Assembly (NCBI RefSeq): GCF_014490485.1
Contig: NZ_JACTVA010000004.1
Location: forward strand, 1-64,000
Direction: 5' to 3'
Length of the DNA stretch: 64,000 nucleotides
DNA from: Teichococcus aerophilus
GTDB lineage: Bacteria > Pseudomonadota > Alphaproteobacteria > Acetobacterales > Acetobacteraceae
Both the position numbers and the translations under genes were made by a program. The number at the start of each line of letters is the position of its first letter. Position 1 is the stretch's first letter. Below are positions 25,894 to 34,490 of the stretch, piece after piece. The notes beneath the pieces are model-generated. The model was given only the letters and a program-made list of their open reading frames with translations. It had not been told where the DNA came from and did not search any database.

Positions 25894-26475
25894 ATGGACA
25901 ACATCAACGCCTTCGACGGCCGGCCAGAGAAGCAGGCGAAGTGGGACAGCCGCTATCTCGGCCTCGCGCACTACATCGCGCAATGGTCCAAGGACCCGCG
26001 CGCCAAGGTCGGCGCGGTGCTGGTGAACCAGCGCTACGCCCGCGTGGTGGCCACCGGCTTCAACGGCTTCCCCTCGAATGTGGAGGACAGCGCGGAGCGG
26101 TTGGAGAACAAGACCCGCAAGCTGCAGATGATCCTGCATGCCGAGCAGAACGCCCTGCTGCATGCGGGGCGGGATGCGCGGGAATGCGATGCCTACGTGG
26201 TCGGCAAGCCGGTGTGCAATGTCTGCGCCACGCTGCTGATCCAGTCCGGCGTCCGCCGCGTGGTGGCGGCGGCGCCCCGGGCGAACACGAATTCCTACTG
26301 GGACAAGGTGGGCTTGCTGGCCATCGACATGCTGCGGGAGGCCGGCGTGGCCTTCACCCCCGTCACCGGCGACCAGCTGGATGCGCTGGGGCTGAACCGG
26401 GACGAGGCACGGGCATCGCAGGACCCGCTGGACCCGTTCCGCGAACACCAGCACGAGTTCAAGTTCGGGCCGTGA
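25894..26475 (+). CDS. dCMP deaminase family protein
   Basis: Zinc-dependent deaminase of 193 residues from the cytidine/deoxycytidylate deaminase superfamily. The catalytic HAE motif is HAEQNALL (about 87-94) and the second zinc site is PVCNVCATLL (about 108-117). The N-terminal region with DPRAKVGAVLV and FNGFP fits dCMP deaminases, which feed dTMP synthesis. ATG at 25894 follows a 45-bp gap after the Hint gene. The downstream junction contains a large inverted-repeat element. Confidence 0.85.
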   Translation: MDNINAFDGRPEKQAKWDSRYLGLAHYIAQWSKDPRAKVGAVLVNQRYARVVATGFNGFPSNVEDSAERLENKTRKLQMILHAEQNALLHAGRDARECDAYVVGKPVCNVCATLLIQSGVRRVVAAAPRANTNSYWDKVGLLAIDMLREAGVAFTPVTGDQLDALGLNRDEARASQDPLDPFREHQHEFKFGP

Positions 26476-26491
26476 GAGGCGAGGGGGGATA

Positions 26492-26699
26492 GGCCAGGGG
26501 CGCTGCCCCTGGACCCCGCCGGGGTGGTTGAACCACCCCGGACCCCGACATCAGTTGGCAGTCGCCCGATCCATGTTTAGTAAAAATATCAATGTATTAA
26601 GAGAATTTCGGCCCGCGTTGCGTCCATGAATGCGGGGGCCTGGGGGCATTCAATGCCCCCAGCCGGGAAGGTCCGGAAGGGGCAGCGCCCCTTCTGGCC
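26492..26699. repeat. Large inverted-repeat element with four hairpins
   Basis: About 208 bp filling most of the 325-bp gap before prfC. Left arm: hairpin AGGGGC/GCCCCT (26496-26510) and an 11-bp hairpin CCGGGGTGGTT/AACCACCCCGG (26519-26541). Right arm, in mirrored order: an 11-bp hairpin CTGGGGGCATT/AATGCCCCCAG (26640-26662) and AAGGGGC/GCCCCTT (26677-26693). The centre (26563-26610) is strikingly AT-rich and may hold the prfC promoter. A partial direct repeat (GACCCCG..CATCAGT) occurs at 26541 and 26724. This is a different family from the convergent-junction element. Confidence 0.8.
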
Positions 26700-26800
26700 G
26701 CTACTGACGGACAACCCAGCCCCGACCCCGCATCAGTAGGTTTCCACGCCCCTACACGCTATAGGGCCGCACACCCTCGACGCCGCGCGGAGTACAGACC

Positions 26801-28462
26801 TTGCAGGACATTGAGACGCCCCAGGACCCGGCTCCCGCATCCGCCGGCCACAACCAGCCGCCGTTGAGCGAGACCGCGAGCGAGGCGCGCCGCCGTCGTA
26901 CCTTCGCCATCATCGCCCACCCCGATGCCGGCAAGACGACGCTGACGGAGCAGTTGCTGCTGCTGGGCGGCGCCATCCAGATCGCCGGCCAGGTGCGCGC
27001 CAAGGGCGAACGCCGCCGCACCCGGTCCGACTGGATGAAGATCGAGCAGGACCGCGGCATCTCCGTCGCGACCTCCGTCATGACCTTCGAGTATGCCGGT
27101 CAGGTCTTCAACCTGCTCGACACGCCGGGCCACGAGGACTTCTCCGAGGACACCTACCGCACCCTCTCGGCCGTGGACGCGGCCGTGATGGTGATCGACG
27201 CCGCCAAGGGCATCGAGGCGCAGACCCGCAAGCTGTTCGAGGTCTGCCGCCTGCGCGACATCCCCATCGTCACCTTCATCAACAAGATGGACCGCGAGGC
27301 GCGGGAGCCGCTGGAGCTGCTCGACGAGATCGAGAAGACCCTGGCGCTGGACGTGACGCCCGCCACCTGGCCCATCGGCTCCGGTCGCCAGTTCGCCGGC
27401 GTGTACGACATGGCCCACTCCACCCTGCGCTTGCTGGGCGAAGGTGGGGAGCGGGACGAGCCGGTCTCCGGCCTGGACGACACCCGCATCGAGGCCTTGC
27501 TGGGCGACGAGCAGGCCCTCTCGCTGCGCGAGAGCGCCGAGATCGCCGCCGTCTACCCGGAGTTCGAGCTGGAGCCGTTCCGCGAAGGCCACCTGACGCC
27601 GATCTATTTCGGCTCCGCCCTGCGCGGCTTCGGCGTGAAGCACCTGCTGGACGGGTTGGCGCAATTCGCCCCGCCGCCTTCCGCCCGCCGCGCCGATACC
27701 CGCGTGGTGCAGCCGGAGGAGGAGAAGCTCTCCGGCTTCGTCTTCAAGATCCAGGCGAATACCGACCTGCAGCACCGGGACCGCGTGGCCTTCCTGCGCA
27801 TCTGCTCCGGCAAGCTGAAGAAGGGCGCGCGGCTGAAGCAGGTCCGCACCGGCAAGAGCATCCCGGTCAACGCGCCGCTGTTCTTCTTCGCCAAGGAACG
27901 CCAGGTGGCGGAGGAGGCGTGGCCGGGCGACGTGGTCGGCATCGCCAACCACGGCGTGCTGCGCATCGGCGATACCCTGACGGATGGGGAGGAGCTGAAC
28001 TTCCGCGGCGTCCCCAGCTTCGCGCCGGAAATCCTGCGCCGCGTCCGGCTGGATGACCCGATGCTGGCCAAGAAGCTGCGCAAGGCTTTGGACCAGCTGG
28101 CGGATGAGGGCGTGGTGCAGGTGTTCCGCCCGATGGATGGCAGCCAGCCGGTCGTGGGCGTCGTCGGCCAGCTGCAGCTGGACGTGCTGAGCAGCCGCTT
28201 GCAAGCCGAATACTCCGTGCCGGTGGCGTTCGACGGCACCTCCTGGTCCACCATGCGCTGGGTCTCCCTGGCCGCGGGGGTCGAGGACCGCGCAGTGCTG
28301 GAGCGGTTCATGCGCGCCGCCCCCAGCCAGGTGGCCGAGGACCACGACAACGAGGCCGTAGCCTTCTTCAGCTCCGACTGGAGCCGCAAGCGGGCGGAAG
28401 ACGAATGGCCCCAGCTGCGCTTCCTGGCGCTGCGCGAGCAGCACGGGGTGGAGACCGCCTAA
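26801..28462 (+). CDS. prfC: Peptide chain release factor 3
   Basis: GTPase that recycles release factors RF1/RF2 from the ribosome after termination. The protein has 553 residues. G-domain motifs: IIAHPDAGKTT (about 33-43), DTPGHEDF (about 106-113) and NKMDREA (about 163-169), then the domain II beta barrel and the RF3-type C-terminal domain. The start is a TTG at 26801 with GGAG nine bases upstream; no ATG is in a suitable place. The N-terminus before the G domain is about 18 residues longer than in E. coli RF3. Confidence 0.95.
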   Translation: MQDIETPQDPAPASAGHNQPPLSETASEARRRRTFAIIAHPDAGKTTLTEQLLLLGGAIQIAGQVRAKGERRRTRSDWMKIEQDRGISVATSVMTFEYAGQVFNLLDTPGHEDFSEDTYRTLSAVDAAVMVIDAAKGIEAQTRKLFEVCRLRDIPIVTFINKMDREAREPLELLDEIEKTLALDVTPATWPIGSGRQFAGVYDMAHSTLRLLGEGGERDEPVSGLDDTRIEALLGDEQALSLRESAEIAAVYPEFELEPFREGHLTPIYFGSALRGFGVKHLLDGLAQFAPPPSARRADTRVVQPEEEKLSGFVFKIQANTDLQHRDRVAFLRICSGKLKKGARLKQVRTGKSIPVNAPLFFFAKERQVAEEAWPGDVVGIANHGVLRIGDTLTDGEELNFRGVPSFAPEILRRVRLDDPMLAKKLRKALDQLADEGVVQVFRPMDGSQPVVGVVGQLQLDVLSSRLQAEYSVPVAFDGTSWSTMRWVSLAAGVEDRAVLERFMRAAPSQVAEDHDNEAVAFFSSDWSRKRAEDEWPQLRFLALREQHGVETA

Positions 28463-28553
28463 GGGCCTTTGCGGCAAATCCGCCGGCGGCCTGCCCAATG
28501 CCCCGCGACCAGCCGGCTTCGCCGTCGCGGTGGCACCGCCCACCCGGGCCGCG

Positions 28554-28575
28554 CCGTCAGCCGCCAGGCTGACGG
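28554..28575. terminator. Hairpin between prfC and the convergent hypothetical gene
   Basis: Perfect 9-bp stem CCGTCAGCC/GGCTGACGG with a GCCA loop. It lies 7 bp beyond the stop of the minus-strand gene and 91 bp beyond prfC. No T-tract. Confidence 0.5.
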
Positions 28576-28582
28576 ACAACAC

Positions 28583-28954
28583 TCAGGCGACCTTCATCTC
28601 CAGCAGCCGTGCGGCCTCCATCGCGGCGGCGCGGGAGGGGGGCAGGATGGCGGTGCAACGGTGGCTGACCAGCACGACGCTGACCACCCGGGCCACCCAT
28701 TCCACGTACATGTCCCGCGTCATCCAGAACCATTCGTCCGGGTGGCCGGCGGCCAGGGCGGAATGGCGCCGTGCCTCGGCCACCAGGGCGCGCAGGCTGT
28801 CCGCCATGTCCTCCATCTGCATGGCGGCGCGGCATTCCTCCAGCGCCCGCTCGGCGCCCTGGAAGGCCATGCCTTCGCTGGGTTTGCGGTAGCGCAGGCG
28901 CACGTCTTCCAACGTGTCGTCCAGCAGCAGATTGAGGAAATCGCGGATCAGCAT
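28583..28954 (-). CDS. Hypothetical protein
   Basis: Protein of 123 residues with no family I recognise. It is amphipathic and probably helical: an acidic N-terminal helix (LIRDFLNLLLDDTLEDVRL), a middle rich in Ala/Glu/Met, one hydrophobic stretch (VEWVARVVSVVLVSH, about 86-100) too polar to be a sure membrane anchor, and an Ala-rich C-terminus. No signal peptide. The Met at 28954 (MLIRDF) follows a GGGGAAGG site; the frame is open to 29035. Codon use is GC-rich like its neighbours, which supports a real gene. Confidence 0.6.
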   Translation of the reverse strand: MLIRDFLNLLLDDTLEDVRLRYRKPSEGMAFQGAERALEECRAAMQMEDMADSLRALVAEARRHSALAAGHPDEWFWMTRDMYVEWVARVVSVVLVSHRCTAILPPSRAAAMEAARLLEMKVA

Positions 28955-29060
28955 GGTGGCCTTCCCCGTCCGGTCCGGTGAAGCCTGGACCGGGCGGGGG
29001 CGGCGTTGCAAGCAGCATCGGTGCGCCGGTGCCATGCGGCCCGGCGCACCTGCCCCCGCC

Positions 29061-30536
29061 TCAGCCTTCCTGCATCAGCGGTGCGTGCCGGTCCACCAGG
29101 ATGGCGCTGGCCTGGTTCAGGCCGATCACCTCCACGCGGATGCCGTGGCGGCGCATCTTGGTCACCACCCCTTCCAACGCGCCCACCGCTGTCACGTCCC
29201 ACAGATGCGCGCCGGTCAGGTCGATCCGCACGGTCTTCGCGGTGTCCCGCAGGTCGAAGCTATCGGCCATCGCGTCGGCGCTGGCGAAGAACACCTGGCC
29301 GGAGATGGTGTAGGTGCGGGTGCCGGTGGCTTCATCGTAGCTCTCCCGCACGCTCATTAGTCGCATCACCTTGAAGGCGAAGAACACGCCGCTGAGCAGC
29401 ACGCCCACCGCCACGCCCAGCGCCAGGTTATGCGTGATGACGGTGACCGCGACGGTCGCCAGCATGACGGTGGAGGACACCTTGGGGTGCCGCGCGATAT
29501 CCTGCAGCGAGGACCAGGAGAAGGTCTCGATCGAGACCATGATCATGATCGCCACCAGCGCCGCCACCGGCACCTGCGCCACCCACGGGCGCAGCAGCAC
29601 CATCAGGATCAGCAGGAACAACCCGGCGGTGAGTGTGGAGACGCGGCCACGCCCACCGAAGCGGACATTGCCCACCGTCTGCCCGATCATGCCGCAGCCG
29701 GCGATGCCGCCGAACATGCCGGCCGCCACGTTGGCGAGGCCGAGGCCGGTGCATTCGCGGGCCTTGGAACTGGTGGTCTCGGTCAGGTCGTCCACCACCG
29801 TGGCCGTCATCATCGATTCCAGCAGCCCCACCATGGCCATGGCCAGCGCGTAGGGGGCGACGATGCCCAGCGTCTCCAGGTTCAGCGGGACATCCGGCCA
29901 TAGCAGGGTAGGCAGCGCTTCAGGCAACCGGCCGAGATCCGCCACGTCCCGCACCGGCATCGGCACCATCATGCAGAACACCGTCAGCACCACGATGCAG
30001 ATGAGCGGGGAGGGCACCGCTGTGGTCAGCCGCGGCAGCAGGTAGATGATGCCGAGCCCGGCGGCGATCAGCGCATAGGTGTGCCAGGTGACGCCCAGCA
30101 TCTGCGGCACCTGCGCCGAGAAGATCAGGATGGCCAGCGCGTTGACGAAGCCGGTACGCACCGATTTCGAGACGAAGCGCATCAGCACATCCAGCCGCAG
30201 CAGGCCGAAGACGATCTGGATCAGCCCGCAGAGCAGCGTGGCCATCAGCAGGTATTGCAGCCCGTGGCTGGCCACCAGGGCCGCCGCCACCAGCGCGACC
30301 GAGCCGGCGGCGCCCGAGATCATCGCCGGCCGCCCGCCCGTGAAGGCGATGACAAGGCCGATGATGAAGGAGGCGAACAACCCCACTTCCGGGTCCACGC
30401 CCGCGACGAAGGAAAAGGCGATGACCTCCGGGATCAGTGCGAAGGTGCCGACCATGCCGGCGAGGACGTCCCGGCGCAGGTCGTTGAAGCCGCTGAACCA
30501 TTCGGTCCGGTAACGGGTAAGCGCGTGTTGTTCCAT
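29061..30536 (-). CDS. SulP family inorganic anion transporter with STAS domain
   Basis: Inner-membrane SLC26/SulP transporter for sulfate, bicarbonate or dicarboxylates. The protein has 491 residues: about twelve membrane segments from DVLAGMVGTFALIPEVIAFSF (about 20-40) to about residue 385, with the family-typical FGGIAGCGMIGQTVGNV motif, then a C-terminal cytoplasmic STAS domain (about 400-485, containing VRIDLTGAHLWDVTAVGAL). E. coli DauA has the same layout. The transported anion cannot be told from sequence. The frame is open to 30563, but the Met at 30536 gives the usual N-terminus. Confidence 0.9.
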   Translation of the reverse strand: MEQHALTRYRTEWFSGFNDLRRDVLAGMVGTFALIPEVIAFSFVAGVDPEVGLFASFIIGLVIAFTGGRPAMISGAAGSVALVAAALVASHGLQYLLMATLLCGLIQIVFGLLRLDVLMRFVSKSVRTGFVNALAILIFSAQVPQMLGVTWHTYALIAAGLGIIYLLPRLTTAVPSPLICIVVLTVFCMMVPMPVRDVADLGRLPEALPTLLWPDVPLNLETLGIVAPYALAMAMVGLLESMMTATVVDDLTETTSSKARECTGLGLANVAAGMFGGIAGCGMIGQTVGNVRFGGRGRVSTLTAGLFLLILMVLLRPWVAQVPVAALVAIMIMVSIETFSWSSLQDIARHPKVSSTVMLATVAVTVITHNLALGVAVGVLLSGVFFAFKVMRLMSVRESYDEATGTRTYTISGQVFFASADAMADSFDLRDTAKTVRIDLTGAHLWDVTAVGALEGVVTKMRRHGIRVEVIGLNQASAILVDRHAPLMQEG

Positions 30537-30681
30537 GTAGCATTCTGTCCGCAATAGGCGCACGGGGCCGGCGGCGACGATCGTCGTCCAGGCACGGTCG
30601 TGTCTTATGCGTTATCCGGCGGATTGGCGGCCGGAAGAGCCACCCGGGGTTTCACCGGGCTCCAGGGCGAATGGCCGTACG

Positions 30682-31764
30682 CTATCGCTCCGCATGCTGC
30701 GACGCAACTCCCCCCTCCGCCAGAGCCCTGGAACCAGGGGATGGCTGGGGAGAAGCGGCGATCCATGGCCGGCGCCAGAGCAATGTCGTCATGCAGAGCG
30801 CATAGGCTATCGCCAGGATCACGAAGCCGGTGCGGGTCGCGAAGCTCTCCGGTGCGGAAGCGGGCAGCGGTGAAAGGCCGGTGCCGAACAGGATCAGGAA
30901 CGTCGTCAACGCCCCCCCATAAACCTTGCCGAGGCTCGACGAGCCGGCTGCGCGTCCGCCAAAAATCAATCCGACCATAAGGGTAACCAGGAACAACAGC
31001 AGCAAAGAAGGGCGTAGCTCCACGAGAGTGAAGGCCAGCGAAGCCACTACACCCCCAAGCAAATTGACGGCCACGAGCCCGAGCGCCGCCCGCGCGCTTT
31101 TGGCGAGGTCGAGCTGGAGCAACAGCGAAGCGACCGTGATCGGCAGCACCAGCGCCGAGGAAAACGCACTGTGGGTGAGGCAGAGCGTGACGGCGCCGAG
31201 CAGGATCGCCGTATTGGCAATGCCGCGCGCCAGCGGGCTTTCCAGAGCCGTCGCCGTTGCCGACGCATTGGCCGGGGCGCCACGATCAGGCAGCACCAGA
31301 TGAGCGAGCCAGGACAGCCCGATGCCGCTGGCGACGCCATGCAGCAAGATCGTGACCATGGCCTGGTCGAGATCGGCATGCAGGAGGTCCAGCAGCGGCA
31401 CCATGATCGCCACCACAAGGCAGAGAAACACCGCGGGACCGCCCTTGCCCCGCGCGTGAGCCGTGAAGCACAGCAGGTAGAACAGCCCGAGCAGCGCCAG
31501 CAACTGCAACGGACGGTCGCTGAAAAGGCCTGTCAGCAACTGGATGGCCTGCCCGACAACCAGGATCAGCCCGACCATGCCCAGTGCCTTGCCGAAAGGC
31601 AGTGGCCCGCCACCGAGCAGGAATTGCGTGGCGAAGACCGCGCCAAGAAAGGGGATCACCGCGCCCGTGCCGATGTCGAATGTCAGCCCGGCCGCAACCG
31701 CGAGCGCGACCCGCAGGCCAGCACTTCGCTGCCGCGCCCGGGCGGCGGCGGCCTCAGCTCGCAT
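30682..31764 (-). CDS. DUF2955/FUSC-like membrane protein
   Basis: Inner-membrane protein of 360 residues with two blocks of about five hydrophobic helices separated by a short cytoplasmic linker (about 165-180). This is the layout of DUF2955/FUSC-type efflux components, partners of AaeA-like periplasmic adaptors. It overlaps the upstream HlyD-family gene by 11 bp, so the two are coupled. The DNA is visibly less GC-biased than the surroundings (many A/T third positions), which suggests the operon was acquired. The exported compound is unknown. Confidence 0.75.
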   Translation of the reverse strand: MRAEAAAARARQRSAGLRVALAVAAGLTFDIGTGAVIPFLGAVFATQFLLGGGPLPFGKALGMVGLILVVGQAIQLLTGLFSDRPLQLLALLGLFYLLCFTAHARGKGGPAVFLCLVVAIMVPLLDLLHADLDQAMVTILLHGVASGIGLSWLAHLVLPDRGAPANASATATALESPLARGIANTAILLGAVTLCLTHSAFSSALVLPITVASLLLQLDLAKSARAALGLVAVNLLGGVVASLAFTLVELRPSLLLLFLVTLMVGLIFGGRAAGSSSLGKVYGGALTTFLILFGTGLSPLPASAPESFATRTGFVILAIAYALCMTTLLWRRPWIAASPQPSPGSRALAEGGVASQHAER

Positions 31765-32866
31765 AGGTTAGGATCGAGATCAGCCGGATCCAGAAGGCGC
31801 CAAGTGCGTTCGCCACCGGGTTCCTGTCGGTATAGACGACGACATTGACCTGCGAACCGAAGCGGATGCCGCGTGGCGGCCCGTTTTCAAAGACCAGGCG
31901 CACCGGGAAGCGCTGAGGTTCGCGTACCCATCCGCTGTCACTGCGGATCGACGGCAGCCCCGTCGATGGATCGATGCCCCCCTGCGAGACACCCCAGCCG
32001 ATGCTCTCGACACGGGCCGGGAACACCGAGCCTGGCAGCGAGTCGAAAACCACCTCGGCGTTGTCGAGGGTGGCCATGTACTCCAGGCTGTTCTCCTTGA
32101 AATTCGCGGAAACCCAGATCGAGCTCGCATCGATGAACGTAAGCGCGGCTTGTCCCGCGCCGATGTACTGGCCGGTCGCGAGGCGAAGATTGGTGACCAC
32201 GCCGGGCGCCGGGGCAATGACCGACGTGTGCAGCAGGTTAAGCCGCGCACGCTCCAGCGCCGCCAGGGCTCCCTTGAGCTGAGGGTTGTCCGCGCCGCGC
32301 GGCCCAAGCTCCTCACGCGCCCTGGCAAGATCGGCCCCGGCGCCGCTGACCGCCGCGCGCGAGCCTTCCAACGCGGCCCGAGCCTCGTCGCCCTTCGCCT
32401 TGGAGAGGACGCCGCGTTGCACCAGCTCGAAGGTGCGCTGCGCCTGCGCCTGGATGTTGTCAAAATCGGCAGTAGCCTTGACCAGCTTGGCTTGCGCGGA
32501 ATCCACCGCCGCGGTCGAGGCGCCGATGGTCTGCCCGATGCGCTCGACCTGCGCCTGCGCCTCGGTCACTGCGATCTCGAAGGGGCGCGCGTCGATACGG
32601 AACAGGACCGCGCCGGTCTCTACCCTTGCGTTGTCGGTGACGTTGACCTCGATAACCCGGCCGGAGACGTCGGGCGCCATCTGCACGACATAGGCCTGAA
32701 CCACCGCCTGCGATGAGGACGGGGTCAGGCGCTCCATCACGATGGACATCCCGAACAGCAGCACGACCGCCAGCACGACGAACAGCGCGACCCGCCGCAG
32801 CGGGTTGGCGGGTATCACGACCGGGGCGGCGGCCTTCCCGGCCTCGCTGGCGACCTCTCGATCCAT
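31754..32866 (-). CDS. HlyD family periplasmic adaptor (AaeA/EmrA-like)
   Basis: Membrane fusion protein of 370 residues. One N-terminal transmembrane helix (RRVALFVVLAVVLLFGMSIV, about 24-43), then a biotinyl-lipoyl domain (VVQMAPDVSGRVIEVNV), a long coiled-coil hairpin (about 95-195, rich in Ala/Gln/Glu), the second lipoyl half (IAPAPGVVTNLRLATGQYIGAG) and a beta-barrel domain. It would link the DUF2955 protein to the outer membrane; no TolC homologue is present in this window. The gene directly follows a small membrane protein gene with no gap. Confidence 0.9.
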   Translation of the reverse strand: MDREVASEAGKAAAPVVIPANPLRRVALFVVLAVVLLFGMSIVMERLTPSSSQAVVQAYVVQMAPDVSGRVIEVNVTDNARVETGAVLFRIDARPFEIAVTEAQAQVERIGQTIGASTAAVDSAQAKLVKATADFDNIQAQAQRTFELVQRGVLSKAKGDEARAALEGSRAAVSGAGADLARAREELGPRGADNPQLKGALAALERARLNLLHTSVIAPAPGVVTNLRLATGQYIGAGQAALTFIDASSIWVSANFKENSLEYMATLDNAEVVFDSLPGSVFPARVESIGWGVSQGGIDPSTGLPSIRSDSGWVREPQRFPVRLVFENGPPRGIRFGSQVNVVVYTDRNPVANALGAFWIRLISILTYAS

Positions 32867-33403
32867 TCAGGCACCGGCGGCCGTACCGGTGTCGCTGCTG
32901 TCCACGACCTTGGCCGTGCGAATGAACAGCGCGCGGATTTTACTCCAGAAATCCCCGCCAAGGACGAAGAAGCTCGCCAGCAGCATCAGGTCGCCCAGCG
33001 CCTGGAGTTGCCAGATATTCGGCCGCAAGCCCGGCCAGAACTGGTCGACATAGGGTTCCAGCATGGCCGAGATCAGCGGCAGGGAGAACATCACAAGCCC
33101 GACGAAGTGGCGCGCCGGGCCGATCGGGCCGGCTGGCGCCAATCCCTTGGCGTAGCCGAAGACCAGGGACTTCAGCTGTTGGAAGCCCGCCTTGCCCATG
33201 ACCGCGATGCAGGTGAACAGCAGCACCTTGTTGGCGACGAAGATGGCCCCAGTCATCCCGGCTATGCGCGCCGTCGTGGCACCTTGCGAGGCCGCAAGCG
33301 GAATCAGCAGCCACAGCGCGAATGCCAGGATAAAAATGCCAATGCCGAGCTTGAAGCGCCAGTTGCTCGCCGCGGGCACAGCCGTGATTTCGGATGTGGA
33401 CAT
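32867..33403 (-). CDS. Small membrane protein of the efflux operon
   Basis: Protein of 178 residues with four hydrophobic segments (about 20-38, 48-72, 98-118, 135-152) and short polar ends, resembling the proteins annotated as transporter suffix domain proteins. It is first in the three-gene operon and its stop codon directly abuts the HlyD-family start codon. The function is not known; position suggests it assists the DUF2955/HlyD pair. Confidence 0.7.
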   Translation of the reverse strand: MSTSEITAVPAASNWRFKLGIGIFILAFALWLLIPLAASQGATTARIAGMTGAIFVANKVLLFTCIAVMGKAGFQQLKSLVFGYAKGLAPAGPIGPARHFVGLVMFSLPLISAMLEPYVDQFWPGLRPNIWQLQALGDLMLLASFFVLGGDFWSKIRALFIRTAKVVDSSDTGTAAGA

Positions 33404-33539
33404 TACCCACCCCCAGTTGCTCCCGGAACGATGCCCGCTGCCGGATCAAGTGCAGATCCCACGGGCATGGCCCAGAGACATGGCGTCGCGTTCCACCTGA
33501 ACCTGCGCTTCACGCCGCACTCTGTCGAGCGATATCCAA

Positions 33540-33560
33540 ATCGAAAACGTAACATTTTCG
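33540..33560. promoter_or_regulatory. Candidate operator upstream of the efflux operon
   Basis: Imperfect palindrome CGAAAAcgtaacaTTTTCG about 135 bp upstream of the first gene (minus strand), in an AT-rich patch inside an otherwise GC-rich gap. Outer 6-bp arms are perfect. The GTTAC core seen on the minus strand is common in TetR-type sites, but no regulator gene is adjacent. The remainder of the 226-bp gap shows nothing clear. Confidence 0.35.
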
Positions 33561-33629
33561 GTGCCGCGTTTGCTTGCTGGCATCCATGGCCGGGATGGTC
33601 TGGGTTCTGGATCACTGTCTGGCGGTCCG

Positions 33630-34490
33630 CTATGCGTTCCGCCGCGCCTTCGCCGCGCCCCGCTTGGTGATGTAGATGGCGCTGCCGATGATCAACGTGG
33701 CGCCGGCGATCAGCCAGCCGTCGATCGCTTCGTTGAACAGCACCACCCCCGCCGTCGCCGCGAAGACCAGCCGGACATAGGAGATCGGCGCCAGGGCGGA
33801 GGCATCGGCCAGCCGGAGGGAAGTGATCCACAGATGCATCCCCGCCGGGCCCAACAACGCCATCGCGGCCAGCAGCAGCGAATTCTCCCACCCATGCCAG
33901 GCCAGGCCGCCCCAGGCGAAGGGCAGGGTGCCCGCCGTGGTGAACAGGCCGATATAGAGCATGATGGTGCCGGTCCGCTCCGTCCGCGCCAGCTTGCGGG
34001 TGGTGATGGCGATGCCGGCGCTGAACAGCGCGGAGAGCAGGGAGGCCAGCAACGGCCAGCCGATTTGCAAGGTGCCCGGCCGCGCCACCAGCAGCACGCC
34101 GGCGAAGCCCACCAGCGTCGCGCTCCAGCGCCGCCAGCCCACCTGCTCCCCCAGCAGCGGCCCGGCCAGGGCGGTGATGAACAGGACCGAGGTGAAGGCC
34201 AGCACCGTCGCCGTCGCCAGCGTCAGGTGCAGGAATCCGATATAGTACAGCCCCCAGCAGATGATGGAGAGCAGGCCGCGCAGCGCCTGCATCGGCATCT
34301 GCCTGGTGCGGAACAGGTCCGGCCCGGTGGCCAACAGCAGCGGCGCCACCCAGGCCAACTGGCCGACGGAGCGCGCCAGCACGATGGTGGCCACCGGCAC
34401 GCCATCCATCAGCTTGACCAGCGTGGTCTCCAGGTTGAACAGGAAGGCGGCGGCGATGGCCAGCAGCACCGCCCGCAGCATCGGGTTCAT
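33630..34490 (-). CDS. EamA/DMT family transporter 2
   Basis: Inner-membrane permease of 286 residues with ten predicted helices made of two EamA repeats (about 8-135 and 150-280). Conserved DMT features are visible: TATVLAFTSVLFITALAGPLLGE in the first repeat and ISYVRLVFAATAGVVLFNE in the second. It is coupled by a 4-bp ATGA overlap to another EamA gene upstream. Substrates of such permeases are usually metabolites or amino acids; none can be assigned here. The ends are short, as is normal. Confidence 0.9.
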   Translation of the reverse strand: MNPMLRAVLLAIAAAFLFNLETTLVKLMDGVPVATIVLARSVGQLAWVAPLLLATGPDLFRTRQMPMQALRGLLSIICWGLYYIGFLHLTLATATVLAFTSVLFITALAGPLLGEQVGWRRWSATLVGFAGVLLVARPGTLQIGWPLLASLLSALFSAGIAITTRKLARTERTGTIMLYIGLFTTAGTLPFAWGGLAWHGWENSLLLAAMALLGPAGMHLWITSLRLADASALAPISYVRLVFAATAGVVLFNEAIDGWLIAGATLIIGSAIYITKRGAAKARRNA

